A stretch of DNA of 43,615 nt, taken from assembly GCF_001949145.1 (NCBI RefSeq), contig NW_019091391.1, forward strand, positions 341,596 through 385,210. Reading direction: 5' to 3'. The translations under genes were made by a program, and so were the position numbers. Positions 1-22,364 of the stretch are shown one piece after another; the first letter of the stretch is position 1; the number at the start of each line of letters is the position of its first letter. Origin of the DNA: Acanthaster planci (lineage: Eukaryota > Echinodermata > Asteroidea > Valvatida > Acanthasteridae). The notes beneath the pieces are model-generated. The model was not told the origin of the DNA. It searched no databases and saw nothing but the letters and a program-made list of their open reading frames with translations.

Positions 1-2
1 CA

Positions 3-89
3 GTGGTGCATCATGGGATTGATAGCAAGGCATTTGGTTTCAAAATTGTTTTACCTGACCCTGTACTGAAAGAAAGATGTCTCCAATAA
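3..89 (+). CDS. Possible 3' end of an unidentified gene (partial)
   Basis: Reading frame 3 is open from the left edge to a TAA at 87-89, giving 28 codons (start VVHHGIDSK, end DPVLKERCLQ). The composition looks like real protein, while the other two forward frames hit stops at 19-21 and 67-69. I do not recognise the family. If real, this is the last part of a terminal exon whose gene lies left of the window, and the AT-rich DNA after it would be its 3' UTR (AATAAA-like sites near 302 and 1969). An open frame this short can also arise by chance. Confidence 0.25.
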   Translation: MVHHGIDSKAFGFKIVLPDPVLKERCLQ

Positions 90-3000
90 CTGTAGGTCGA
101 ATGGGCGAAAACTGGAACCTGGACTCTTAAACTACTGCTCCAATGCATCGTGGTATTGACGCCGTGCCAGTTGTTTCAATAGCTGGTAATCAGAGTTTGG
201 AACTGAAGTCAGTTTGGTTCCTGTGACAAGGGAAATGGTTTTCAGGTTATTTATATATTTTCAATAATAATGATAAGTCTACCACATGAAGCACAAACAA
301 GAATAAAGAACTAAGTCTCCTAAAATGCAGACAGGAAATGACCGGGAACTTTTGTTTATCTTTTAAAGGGATATTTTTATCAGCCTGCCGTAAACTTTGA
401 TTGAAGGAGGAAGTTGATTAGCAAAACTTTCTTCAGAAACTTGTTTTTTTAATACCCAGAAATTAGCCATTATAGACCGATTGTGCCCGCTAAGTCACAT
501 GACCTATAGTATAGCAAAGCAAAGTGTGTCACAAGTATTATTTAATAAAAATAAAGCCGCCAGTCAGTACTATTTACAAACTGCAGATTTGTTGGGTAGT
601 ATCATAAATTGGCTTTATTTTTGGGTAAAGAATACTCAAAAACACACTTTGCTGTGGGATTTGTTGATGTTTGATACCCACCATAGGTCATGTGACTTGG
701 CGAGTGCAGTCAGTTTGTTAATTTGTCTCAATGACAGCAACACGTTGGAGCTGTTTCGGGAAGCATTGTCAAACTTGAAATCTTTGTTGGGATAAGTGTA
801 AAGTCCTAATAGGCATGAGCAGTTTTTCCCAAGATCATGGCCAGTTTGAGGAGTTATCCCCAAAATGTTCTGGTATTTAGACACAGTCTGTTTCCATAGA
901 AAATGGCACGTTCCCCCCTTAAGATAGGCATTTCTCCCAAGGTCATGTTCAAACCATTTCTGCTTTTCAGAGACTTTTTTCAACGGAATTTGGATGTCGT
1001 TTTGTCATCAAGAAATGGCATTAACCACTTTAAGAAGTCGGTTCATTTCGTTTTCTCCATGTGGATTTCTGTACAGCCGTTGTAAAGTTGGAACAAAGCA
1101 AATATAAAAAATGGATCTACAGAATTTGTGAAAGAAGAATAGCAACATTGCACCCTGAAATAGAAGTGAGACTTTAGACAACTGTTTTATGGGGGAGGTG
1201 TGATGTAGATGTAAAGAAAATGTCATGCTGCAATTGAAGATAAAAATGCAAAATTCAAATGTATATTTGTGGATAAAAGTTATTTATGTGTATGCTTGAG
1301 CAGGTCGGCATTAATAATTTCCTCATTAATTTGCAGGTTGTTGATCGTCTTTTAAGAGAGTAAAAGCGAAGAAACGCTTCTCTCATAATCAAAATTTTCC
1401 GACTCTCAAGCTGCTCAAAGACAAATCACTGAACTTTTATTTGTACTTAGTTCTCTCTTTTTTTGTTTTTATTGTTTTGAAATTGTGTAATTATTGATAA
1501 ATGTGAACACAGCTGGCTGCCGGTTCATTTTGTATGATCTCAAAAATTGTTTATCCTAATTTTTTTTCCTCATTTAATTGGGTCCTTAAACATTAGAAGG
1601 AAATTGATGGGTGAATTGTGTGGAAAGTGTTAAATGTGCGTGCACTTCATTTTGAGAAAATCTGTGCACCGTGTGGGCAAAAAGCACCATAGTAAGTTCG
1701 AACTTTTGACCATACAAGATTTTGTTGACGGCTACTAACATTTTGTGTTAAAATGGGGTTAGAGATCGGTCAGAAGAATGGGCAGATCAGAAAATGATTT
1801 CTCAGCATCTGAACTTTGAAATGTTCGCCATCAACATGTTTCCGCATAGTATGATTGATAAATAACTTTGTGCCCCTTATTTCCTGGAGTAATTTTGTAG
1901 CAACTAATTTATAACATCAAACATTATTATGTATATCAGATTGCCTGTGATCATGATTTGAAAAAATGAATAAAATATTCAATATCAGACATTTGTGTGA
2001 GCTGAAACAATAATCGATAGATTATCGAATATTTGAATATTATTTTTAGAATTTGAATATTCGAATGCAAAATTCATGAAAAGGAAAGGAAATGTTTTTG
2101 TTTTTTAAATGAGAAAAATTGCACATGGAGGCTTGAGTCAAGCAGATTCAAATGCAAAGCGACAGAAATTTTACAAAATTATTCATTAAACCATTTGAAA
2201 GGAATAGAAATTTACAATAGAGCGAGAAGTCTTGTTCATCTCAGGAGACAGTGTTGGAAGTGAGAAGCTATTACGTTGATCATAATGTACAACTGAGTAC
2301 ATTATTGCAACTGATTTTGTACACGGTTTGTTCAACAATCTGCCGGTCGCACAACTCAATATTCAGATATTCGATCAAATTGAAGGTCAAACGTTCGAAT
2401 AGTGAATTATTTGACCTGACTCCGCCCTATAACTGATACTTTCATTTAGGCAGTTGCTGTTCTGAAAATATCACATGGTGCTTTGCCTCTAGCAAAGCTC
2501 TTGAGTCATTGACTTTAGTAAGAGAAATGATGGAAACACTCGAAATACATTCAAACATTTCGTTTTTTCCTCAAATTTATTTTTTCATAACAAGTGCCAA
2601 TGCTTTCATGGCTGTGGGAAAAAGCAACAAAATTTCAAAACCTCTAATCGGTGGCGATGCCAGCATGCAAAGTGTGGCTGTTCCCTTTTCATTCAGGCAG
2701 TAAGTCAATATGGCAGCAAGTCACTTGGAAAGAACGAGAACAGTTGAAGTTTTGGTTGCCAATCATTGGTTGGCTGTAGTCCAGAATAAATACATGCATA
2801 CATGTACATAGCTCTCATTAACGTAATGAAACTCCGAAGTTTAGTGCTCAAGAAAAAAGCAAAATAGGTCTTATTTTAGGCTACATGTATATCTATACAT
2901 AGTATTGTGACAGGTGTTATTTGTACATATGCGCATTGCCATTGTGCACATTCAGCTGAAATATAGTCAGGTTCACTACATGCTTGTTGAGTGGAAGAGC

Positions 3001-6000
3001 CAAGGTCACAAGGCACCATTTTCTGTCATCAGTTATGCACACTGCTGGGCCATGATGTACTGTACCTACATTAAAAGTTCAAAATCAGCCCGTCTTCTGT
3101 CTGTACCAGGGACAAAAACACACACCAGTCTGGAACCACACTGTCTATACTTCAAGCTAGAATTTAGAAATTACTTTGTAGGATTCGTCAATTAGCTGAG
3201 ACCTAGTAATCTAGCAAAAGAATTTTGTTTACTGTCTGGCAATTTCAATTTTTGACGTGGCGAATAGACACAAAATATTGGTTTTCCAGCTTGCTCTTGC
3301 AATGGTGAAAATGACGGTTGGCAATACCAACCCAAATAAATATTAACAAGACAGTCTGGACAAGATTTGACTTGTGGCTTGAGAACAGTCATTCGTACAT
3401 GACCCTTACACCAAAGAATCTCTTTATTTTGTTTTACTCATTCCATACAGTAACCCTAATGAGTATATACATGTATACATGTAAAGCTTTAAAAAAAAAG
3501 AAACCTTTTTTTTCAAATAAAGATATCAGCGGGTACATGTACCAAGCTCAGTGTAATACAACAGCATTGCAACAACTCTTCAAGATGAGCGACACTGGTT
3601 GCCTGATTCCTCTTTGGTCAAACTGTCCAATTAGAATGAGGCAGGCCCTAAATTCAACCACTCAGACTGGACCAGTGGATCATGAATATGTAAGATGAAG
3701 CATTGTTACAACAAGCAAAACCAAAAATCAGAATATATACACACACCATGATAACTATTGACATAGAACTTATTAATCAAGATATAAATCACGCTTGGTG
3801 CATAGAACTGTTCACGAATCATTCCATTAAAGAATTTCCATCAAATCTGCAGTGGCTATTTTAGCAGGAATGGCAACCAGAATACCATTCATTTAATCCG
3901 AAAACTTGACAAGACTAAGTAAAACAAACCCCCCCCCAAAATGTATGGTGAACTACGCAAACACAGCTCGCAGTCACAGGCAGTTTGTGAAAATGATTTT
4001 TATTTGTCTCAGATGAATCTGAAGTGTAGCTAAAAGCACACATCAAGAGATAAGTTTCTACATGTACAGCAAAGCACCAGTCGTTTGAAGTTTGTCTGGC
4101 TTGCCCTGCCTTCATGAATGTCATTGATTTCTTCATTGTTAGGCTTTTACAACTGACATCACGTAAATAGCACGATGACAGAGGCATCATGCAATAACCG
4201 GGTTATCACAGGCCATTTCAGAAAACCCGGCTTTCTTTTCACACCAGTCTTCCACATGTACCTGTATGTTCAAATTAAAAGGAACAGGCCCACGCTGTTT
4301 TATTTCAAGCATAACACACATCAAGTTGGCATTGTCCAAAAACCAGGGTCACAAAATAATGAAGGTGAAGTCCGAGACCGAAGTTGAACACAAAAAAAAT
4401 GGCATTAATGTGTACTTTGAATATTTACAATGAAATGACGGTGGTTCGTTACTTACCCCTTCATTTCGCTTCTATCAAGTACTAAGTACACACAGGTACA
4501 AATACCAGTAGATCTGGTCCAGGCTAATTCTGAAGTACTCTCATTGGACAGTTTGCGTCCAATGGCTGTCAAAGCTGGTGATGAGGCACTAATGCTTGGC
4601 ATCATACAATCCTACAATCCTTTGCACATTCAAGCAAGATTTTGCGCTGTAAGTGATTAAACTGATCAGTCTGTACCACTGGTCTTTGCCGAGACCTGTG
4701 AGTGTGCCTGATTCACACCAGTTTGCTCATTATAGAGTACTGAAGTGAATACGTCAGGCGCACAATCAGTGTGTAAAAGGCATTAGCGTGAGAACCAGCA
4801 CGTGAACCAACGGGCACGTACTCCATTCGTTTATACTGCACTTTCTGGTTCACAGTGATGTCACACTTCGGTACTCTATGCTGCTTTCCAAAAAAAAAAA
4901 ACGAACAACTTTATAACCTTAATGCTGGAGATGTTCAGAGAAATCTTTACTATCTTTTTAAAACAATCGTTTCTATTTCAGACCAGGTTTTTTTTTACAC
5001 AAGCATCCCAAACTTAATCCTCCTAACCGTCAATGTTGGACTAAACAAAAAACCTTTCCAAATACTTGCAAAATAAACGTGTTATATAGCTGGCTGTTTC
5101 ATGGCTTCATCACTGGTGATCTATAAAAAACACTGGATCAAGATTCAAACTGATTTTTCTTACCTTTCCCCCTAAATTTTCACTCCAAAATTAAAATTTT
5201 AAATTTAACCAATGTCTAATAAAAACCACGTGGAACAGGCAACTTTGTACAAAAATGACCCAAAACAACAAGCCCCCCCAAAAAAGAACACAAATTCTAG
5301 ATTTATTTGGAAGATCCTGCCACTTGTCGAAACATTTCTCATACAAACAGCTTTGGTGAGTTTCTAACTGTTCAATACCTATGAGTTATATAATCAGATT
5401 TACCTTTACAAGGGTAAAAATTTCTTAAAACTCTCTAGACTATGAGCTTTAGCACTCTCCTCCAACATGTAGAGAAGCTGATCTAGCCACTGATTAAAAA
5501 AAGTTCCACAAGCAAAGAAAACTACGGTAAGCATAAATGTACACGAATGGACTTGTGAATAAAGTGTGGTCACTGGAGTAACACCGGGTCAAATAAGCCA
5601 GACAGATATAATGCCAAATTATGCCTACAGATATGAGCTTTAGCATGTGAGGGGTACAACAAAATTTAAAGAAAATAAATTTCTGAAGTTTGAAAATTTC
5701 AAGTTTCAAGTTGTTACAAGCAGTCATTTCACCTTTTTTGTTTGTTTGGTTTGTTTCTTAGCGGTTAAACAATGATATTCCATGAGACAACAATCGGTAA
5801 GTCTGGCATTTCTGTCACACTATTCCCATATGATTTTTTATGTCTTGCAAGCAGGTCAAGGTGTGAATGGGATTGGTTGGATGTAAATATTTTGCATTTC
5901 TGGTGACCCGTGTGCTAATCCAACCTTTTTTCGGGTCGCTTTGATCGTCACTACAGACATCCTGCTGCAACGCTTTCCAAATCTAAAATGCTTGATGTGA
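90..6000. other. Non-coding region, no gene recognised
   Basis: This is AT-rich sequence with frequent stops in all frames. The open frames are all under 130 codons, lack recognisable domains and do not join through plausible splice sites. It contains several TACATGTA palindromes (about 2799, 2883, 3468-3486, 3535 and 4060). It may include the 3' UTR of the gene ending at 89 and, at its right end, intergenic DNA beyond the GDH 3' end. Confidence 0.5.
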
Positions 6001-6001
6001 A

Positions 6002-6825
6002 CATGGAGGAAGGACACAGAAGGAGTTACAACTCTGGCACTTCAATGTGCTGGATGGGAATTGCCGCCCGGTCAGACGAACAAAAGTAAACATTCCAAAA
6101 ATGCCCGATTACTGCCAGTAGCTTAGCCATAGAAGTGGGGCCAGTAATATCATAGCAATATGTGGTGTGTTTTGTTTGCATTAAACTACAACTTATCGCC
6201 GTGACCAGAATACAGAGAGCGAAAAATCTCTGACATTAGATCTACTTTTGCCATCACGAATAAACTTTTTTTATTTATCCTCTGCAATGTTTGTAATTTT
6301 CTTTTGTCTCTCCCAAACATCAGTTTTCTAATTCTTTTTATGAATTTGGCTAAGACTAGCCAACAACGTGTTGACTACCACTGGGCAGTTAAGTTCATAA
6401 CAAACAAAATGCGCTATTTCATCACAAGGAGTGATCATGAGATCTCATGAAATATCTCTTTGTATAAATGCTGTAATATAAATGATTCAAATAAAACTTA
6501 TAACATCTTATAAACAACTTTTCAAATTTCTCCAGCAGAAAGCGTTCGATCAGGGCAACGACTGCACATGAACACTTAGGGCACACAGCCTAATACATAC
6601 AAGCAACTGCGCAAGCATTCAATTTGATGTTGTTTTCAGAGCACCAACGATGGCACGAATATTCAACTTCTTATACTGCAGTACACAAACAGGATACAGA
6701 CAGGTGGTGCTTAGCAAGCATTGGCTGCGCTCTGGCTATGGACATACCGGGCATGCCCGAGAGCGATAATTGGCCAGATGTTACAGCCCGGGCAGTTCAA
6801 ACTCCTTCTGTGTCCTTCCTCCATG
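6002..6825. repeat. Inverted repeat pair, possible non-autonomous transposon
   Basis: A 26-base segment at 6002-6027 (begins catggaggaaggacac) recurs as an exact reverse complement at 6800-6825. Outside the perfect core the arms keep weaker similarity, for example atgcttg just outside each arm. The roughly 770-bp interior has no transposase-like frame. The pair lies at the far 3' end of the GDH transcription unit and brackets the likely distal polyadenylation signal. Confidence 0.5.
6270..6275 (-). promoter_or_regulatory. Candidate distal polyadenylation signal of GDH
   Basis: TTTATT on the plus strand reads AATAAA on the minus strand, and further AT-rich sequence follows. It is the first such hexamer I find downstream of terminal exons 11B and 11C, implying a 3' UTR of about 1.17 kb after the 11C stop. 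No hexamer is visible in the 310 bases between 11B and 11C. Assigned from the motif alone. Confidence 0.35.
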
Positions 6826-7442
6826 GTGTGGACAAGCATCGCATGACACAGTGTCTGCTGTAACCCATTTTCACTCTGTGGTACAAGGTAGCTACATGTA
6901 GGGATGCAATGTAAACAACCAGCCCTCAGGCAGTGACACCATTGTAAAGAACCATCCCACATAGTGCAGTATCCTCCACTCTGCAGGAAATCAAGGACAC
7001 AATTCTTGGGACCTAAACTTTTCAGGGAAATGCGTCCAAAATCTAATGGTATCGTACGGTATCTTAACTGTGCCTTCCTCAATCCCGATGGCCCAAACTC
7101 CCGAGGGATTCGGAAGGATCTGGGAGGTTTTCGGTGAAATTGAGCCCTGTACACAAGCTTGATGATCAAGTGGAGAATTGGAACACATAATAACCGGCAG
7201 AAGCTTTGACCTGGACTGAAGCCTCACTTCTGGAGTAAACTACTGACATTCGTTATTACCCGGATACGTCATTCAGCACACATACTTCAACTGGCAGTTA
7301 GGACAACAAAATCTGGATGCAAACTCAGTTGAGGGAGCTTCGCAACCATTGATGATGACTACGGAATTGTATACGCTAATGCTTTTTTTTTTTACGGGGG
7401 GGCGACAGAAAAGCACTTCTGGTCTGTGGCGGCTTGGGCTGT

Positions 7443-7562
7443 TTATGTGAAGGTGAATCCGGCGTCTTGGTAAGTCAGGAAGATCTTCTGAATGGAGTTG
7501 AGGTAGGCGGCCGTGCGGAGGTCCAGGCCCAGGTTGAACTTCATGGCCGTGCGCATGATTTG
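7443..7562 (-). CDS. GLUD: GDH alternative terminal exon 11C
   Basis: This is the most distal of three interchangeable last exons of the glutamate dehydrogenase gene. On the minus strand a pyrimidine-rich acceptor (ctgcctcctccgcag) is followed in phase 0 by codons for [20 protein letters not shown], then a variable segment and the end DAGFTFT, then TAA. It encodes 39 residues, the same length as the human GDH C-terminus from the equivalent junction, and it is the copy that looks most like the vertebrate sequence. It joins exon 10 (ending ERSAR) in frame. It shares 27 of 39 residues with 11B, and many codon differences are silent, which suggests purifying selection. Confidence 0.85.
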   Translation of the reverse strand, partial: QIMRTAMKFNLGLDLRTAAYLNSIQKIFLTYQDAGFTFT

Positions 7563-7872
7563 CTGCGGAGGAGGCAGAAAGCGAGTCCGGGAGAAATTAT
7601 CTTGGGTGTCAACAGCGCCATCTACTGTCCGACAGGTCTAAGCCGCCGTGACACAATTGCCGTTATCAGCACAAAAAGATTCGGATAATTGGGGTCAGGA
7701 GTGGCCATCCATCAAAACCAAGTCAAAGCAGCATTTCAGATACCAATATCAAAAATCAAATAGAGTTAGTATCTTAGAAACAGGAGAAATTGTAAGTAAT
7801 GACTTTGCGAGCATCGAACAGAGACGGATTGACAGGCGCTATTGCTTGCTTGGCTTTACGTCTCCTCTTTCT
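7563..7872. other. Spacer between GDH exons 11B and 11C
   Basis: These 310 bases are the 3' UTR of an 11B transcript or intron for an 11C transcript. The 11C polypyrimidine tract lies at its 11C end. No polyadenylation hexamer (AATAAA or ATTAAA) was found on the minus strand. Confidence 0.5.
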
Positions 7873-7992
7873 CTAGGTGAACGCGAGGCCGGCCCTAAGG
7901 GTGGTGTTGTAGATTTTCTCCAGAGAGTTGACGTAGGCCGCCGTGCGAAGGTCCAGGCCCAGATTGTACTTCATGCCTGTCCGCATGATTTG
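7873..7992 (-). CDS. GLUD: GDH alternative terminal exon 11B
   Basis: This is the middle of three alternative last exons. On the minus strand the acceptor tttatggtttcccatcag precedes a phase-0 exon beginning [20 protein letters not shown] and ending RAGLAFT, TAG; 39 residues. The first half is nearly the same as 11C. The second half departs from the family: the usual Y-x-D/E-A-G near the end is replaced by T-L-R-A-G, and Ala becomes Gly at residue 6. I see no AATAAA between this stop and exon 11C, so an 11B-ending mRNA probably reads through 11C as 3' UTR. Confidence 0.83.
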   Translation of the reverse strand, partial: QIMRTGMKYNLGLDLRTAAYVNSLEKIYNTTLRAGLAFT

Positions 7993-9214
7993 CTGATGGG
8001 AAACCATAAAAGAAGATGCCAGGTTTTCAAATCACAGCGATCCCCTCAGAGGGCAGGCTATTAAAGAGACGACCCCCCTCTCCCCATTTCATACTTCCCC
8101 GCCCCCGACTCTGACTGAGATGCAAGGCGATTGCATGCATGCAGAATGGATGATTTGTTTAGGCTCGGCAAATGCATTTTCCGACACTGCGGCAAAAAAA
8201 AACCGCCTACTGTTGACATTCTACATCCGTGCAGCCACGTTTACTAAACAGGGGTGACAACCTGTCCCAAGAGACAATAAATTCTCAAATGTTGTCCTCT
8301 GGAGGTAAATGGGCATGCTGGCATGGCTGGTGCCTGTTTGGGTCGCTGTTCTCTCTTGGGGACACTGCTCGGGTGTAAAATATGGGAGAAAGACGCAAAC
8401 GTGTGGAGACAGTTTTTTTGTGCAGATTTGACTGATGCTGGTCATGTGACGCTGCGCAACTTGTACCATCGAGCAAGCACCCTCAGCCATTTGTATGTGA
8501 GCAGATTGCAAATACGCAGCGCCCTCTTGTGTCACTGCAGAGGTGTGGACAAGTTTTCGAGTCTATGCTTCAAAACGCCCGGCGTGGTGAACCACAGAAT
8601 GGAGCGAGGGTTGCGGCATGATTACGATTCGCTGACAAGATGGGCCATACTATGCATGAGCTTACTTCAAGCAGGGCACTGTTGGTAAGGAAGAGGCAAA
8701 AATAGAGAAAAAGAAAATGCGAGAGATTGAGGTTAACTGGCATGCACTGCATGCATGGATGTTGAGACCAGAAGGGGGGGCGGGCATGACTTACATGTAG
8801 AAGGACAGTGAAAGGGGGCAAGAGAGATGCCAGGTATCTGAAATGCTGATTGACGTAATTAAAACATGGTGTCGGACATCTGGCCATGCCACTGCAATTT
8901 CTGAAACACAAGTCTACAAAACTCTTAAACTATTCCTCACACAAAATGAGTAGCATTCAAAGCTTGCGGGTGAAGGGAAACAGAAAGAAGTCCCTGTGAT
9001 GGGTAGGAAAATTGACATTAGCTGAGCAAGCACCGGTAAAAATAATACAACAGGTGATAGGCTGTGATGGATGTTAACTATTATGAGCGTGCGTACATAG
9101 CGGCAAATCACACCACAGTAACTGAAATGGTAACCTGAAATAAGTTGAAGAAAATAAATCAACTTCGGTTCACACTGAGGACACTCTCACTAATATTCAA
9201 TAAACAAGTAGATC
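7993..9214. other. Intronic/3'-flanking DNA between GDH exons 11A and 11B
   Basis: I searched this stretch for a further copy of the terminal exon (minus-strand CAAATCATGCG after an AG) and saw none. It holds only short non-conserved open frames. The 11B acceptor tract occupies its left end. Confidence 0.45.
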
Positions 9215-9443
9215 TGGGGCCAATTTCACAGAAATGCTTAAGCACAGAATTTGCTTGCTTAATAAACAAAGGTTACCAGCTCAAACTCTATGTGATTGCC
9301 ATGCTAACCAAAAGACAGGTAAATACCAATCCAAAATGATATACATCACTAGAAGTTTTGGCTGGTAACCTGATTTGTCAAGCAAGGTTCTTCACGCTTA
9401 AACAAGTTTTTCCCTTAAGCAGCGTAATGAAATTGGCCCCTGG
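9215..9443. repeat. Foldback (MITE-like) element with GGGGCCAATTTCA ends
   Basis: The left end reads tggggccaatttca and the right end tgaaattggccccTgg, so the termini are inverted copies. Inside them, aatgcttaagca is echoed by cttaagcagcg on the opposite arm, and ggttaccagc by gctggtaacc. Total length is about 229 bp with no coding capacity. The element sits between GDH exons 11A and 11B. Ends of this kind are, as far as I recall, common in marine invertebrate genomes. Confidence 0.7.
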
Positions 9444-10317
9444 TACAGGTATACATGTATGTGTATTAGATTTACAGTTAAAGCTTATGGAAACAGGTTC
9501 ATTTGATTAAATATCTGATTCAATTTTCTGGGAAATGTGACTATTATCAGTGATCTGTTTCCATCTGAATGTCCACATGTTTTGGAATGAAAAGTCACAC
9601 AGAGAGTGTATCGAGTTCTTAGTCAGTATACAGGCTCAGCGTGGTAACCATCTTGTAGAGCAGTTCTTTTGTTCCATAGAGAAACGTCCTTTCTGCATAT
9701 CCTGTGGAACAAAAGCACTGGCCTGCAAGATGGCAGCCGTGCAAACCCTCTATTGACAATGTGATTGCACCAAAGTCCAAGAAAGAAAGACTTGAGACAG
9801 AAGAATGAACCAGGCTGCAGCATACACATGGCGTGCCTTAATAATGTTAGCATGCCAGCGAGTTCAAAAAATGTTCCACACTTCAAACAGACGATATTGC
9901 ACTTTAGTACAACGCCAAGGCCGACCATGCCACCACCGACACCACTAGGCGGAAGATATATGTAGAGAAACTACAGAGCTCTACCGATAAAAAGATGCTG
10001 ACAAAAAATGGTACTCAAACTATACCTTTTTCCTGCATGCCTTTCTTCAAAAATTCTTACCAGGGAAAGATAGGATGGTTTTAATGATAGAACAGAGATA
10101 TTGAATCCTCCTTGAAACCAAGGGCTCTCCTTAATTTAGCAAGACATTGCCAATGAGTAACACTGCAAGCTGTGGATTATACAAAAATTCCCTAAAGAAA
10201 ACCTGAATTTCTTAGAAGTATTTTCAGTGATTTGATCATTTATATTCCAAGACTTTTCCAAACATTTTTGAAAGCAATCACAGAAATGTCCATGATCATT
10301 TAGACAATTTAAACATA

Positions 10318-10323
10318 TTTATT
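10318..10323 (-). promoter_or_regulatory. Candidate proximal polyadenylation signal of GDH (exon 11A)
   Basis: TTTATT on the plus strand is AATAAA on the minus strand, about 470 bases past the 11A stop. This would let 11A act as a complete terminal exon, in competition with splicing to 11B or 11C. Motif evidence only. Confidence 0.4.
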
Positions 10324-10793
10324 GAAAGGGAATTTGGAAGGCATTCAAGGCTCTTCCTAAGTTGAATGTGAGATTCTAAGATTTGGTGAGTAGTTTGCAT
10401 GATGAGTAAAAGTCATAACTTGAGTAATTATCCACGACAACTACACATTTTGAACTCTTTTTAAAGAAACCTCCAATAGACACCAAGTTTTCATCCTTTG
10501 TGATCAAATAATCACCGGGTATCAGACCCATTCCTTGAATTCTGGACTTGTTCAGAGATTTCCACGACAACCAACAAGCACATGAAGTTGTAACATCTGA
10601 TCGCTTCGGGAAAAAGTCTCTCCAACTGCCATTTTCATTTCCTTAAATGAATTCCTGGAAAAAAATAATGCAGATCCTCCCAAGGTACAGTTTGAGTAGA
10701 ATTTTTTGACAAAGCAGCTGCAAGAAGAAAACAGGGTATTACAGTTGCTGTGTGGTTGGCCCGTCTACCGTACATCAGGGGCGAGGATATGGG

Positions 10794-20679
<9,886 letters not shown>

Positions 20680-21718
20680 GTTGATTCTACAAGTTATATA
20701 CAAACACTTAATACTGATAAATACTGCCTTAAATTTCTTTAAAATGCTAAAAATCGCGGTTATTTCAAGACGAAAACTCTTCTGGCATGATCTCTGTCAG
20801 CGTCACGAATTTGGTAGGTACTGAATATTAATGATGTATGAGGCCATTTGGGAGGTGTGTTCAGACCTGAACCAATCAAATTGAACAAAGCAAATGACGT
20901 ATTACATTTCTATCCGAAAAAGTTCGAAGTTCAACAGTTGCCCAATTTACTCTACAGAGGGCGCCAGCAACAATTCGCGGATACATATCCCATATCGGCG
21001 CTGCTCTTGCATACATGCAGCAGAGAAAAAACTCAGGAACTCGCACTGTCGCAGCCTAGCCGGGAGCTTACAATTACATCTTGTAATTTGTTGTAAAATT
21101 AAATGTCGAGGATTCCGGGTTGCAACAATTCAGGTACGTTGTGGTCAAGCTGAAGGGGTCTGTAAGGGATCAGCATGATCGGGGCTTTTTCCATGCCGAA
21201 AATAGTAGACCTCGGCCAGCAATGATCCACACTTTTACCACCAGGCCAGGCCTACCCTGGCCAGTGGCACTAGTACTACGAGGCTAAAAATATGCCGCCC
21301 AAGCAGGGCCTACCGTAAGTACATGTATGTAAAATGAGTAATTATCGTGATTTATCATGTTTATATTGGGCACGATTGGTCGATACGCACGATCGTTTGA
21401 TTTTAGTGTATGATTTGCCAATGATTCCGCCATCAGCCTTCTGAGCATGACATGCATGGTAAAGGTTGGAAGTTCCATGCAGAATGCAGTTTGGTTGATC
21501 GCGCCCAACATGAAGATTGCATATGATTGATGACTTTAACTTTTTCTTCAATTGGTATTTTGTCACTGACAGTGAAACATTTAACAGTTGTTGCCTGCCG
21601 TGACGGGGTCCATGGTGTTTTGTATACCTTAGAGGGCAAATGGCACTCGATATGAAACCAAGGGTGCCATTTGGTTGCATATCGCTCGATCAAGTCTCGA
21701 CCAATAGAATTCACTATC

Positions 21719-21960
21719 TACATGTACATGTATGACCATGGTATAACAGTGAAGAATGTACATGTACATGTAGGTCATGTACATGTAGGCCTACTAGCCT
21801 ACCATATTCACGCAAGTATGGTACTAAACTCAGTGTGTCCATGCTTCATCAGCTTTCAGTTGGAGGCTGTTTTTATTCTTCGATGGTTTCAGCAAATATG
21901 TATTTAATAAATAAAAAAATGGATCGATAAATAATTTATGTAAATGTACATGTACGTACT
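21719..21960. repeat. Cluster of TACATGTA palindromes
   Basis: Six or so overlapping or closely spaced copies of TACATGTA: tacatgtacatgta at 21720, again near 21758 and 21778, and gtacatgtacgtac near 21943. The cluster lies in the spacer between the two divergent genes. Confidence 0.7.
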
Positions 21961-22364
21961 GTAGTACGTATTTGTTCCAAAATTGGTTAAGATTCAGCGA
22001 AAAATCTCACCTCTGTGTCTCCCAAAAGTCCCTAAATCAGATCCTTATACTGGTATTCGATATTTTTTCTCTTCAAATCAGGGTTTTCCACCATCCTGAA
22101 AATTGGGGTAAATCTGGAAATTGGATTTCCTTTTTTCCTAGTTAAGGATAAGGCAGGGAATTACATGTAAGAAACATGCAGTTAGGGACAAGTCAAGGAA
22201 TTTGATTGGCCCAAAACAGAAAGTGGTCAGTCTGTTATATTTTGTTCACATTTGGCCCATCTTCAACTGGAAACTCAAGTACAAATACTGGTAGGTTGAA
22301 ATTCTTGGAATTTTGAAAATTCATGAAGCACAACTCTTGGAAAATCAGGAATTTTCAACATTGT

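Noticed and set aside
7443-7992. 11B and 11C as remnants of a second, decayed GDH gene
   Set aside because: No other GDH exon lies between or beyond them; each has an intact acceptor, frame and stop, and their differences are often silent.
7434-8064. Plus-strand open frames of 84 and 138 codons
   Set aside because: Antisense shadows of GDH exons 11B and 11C.
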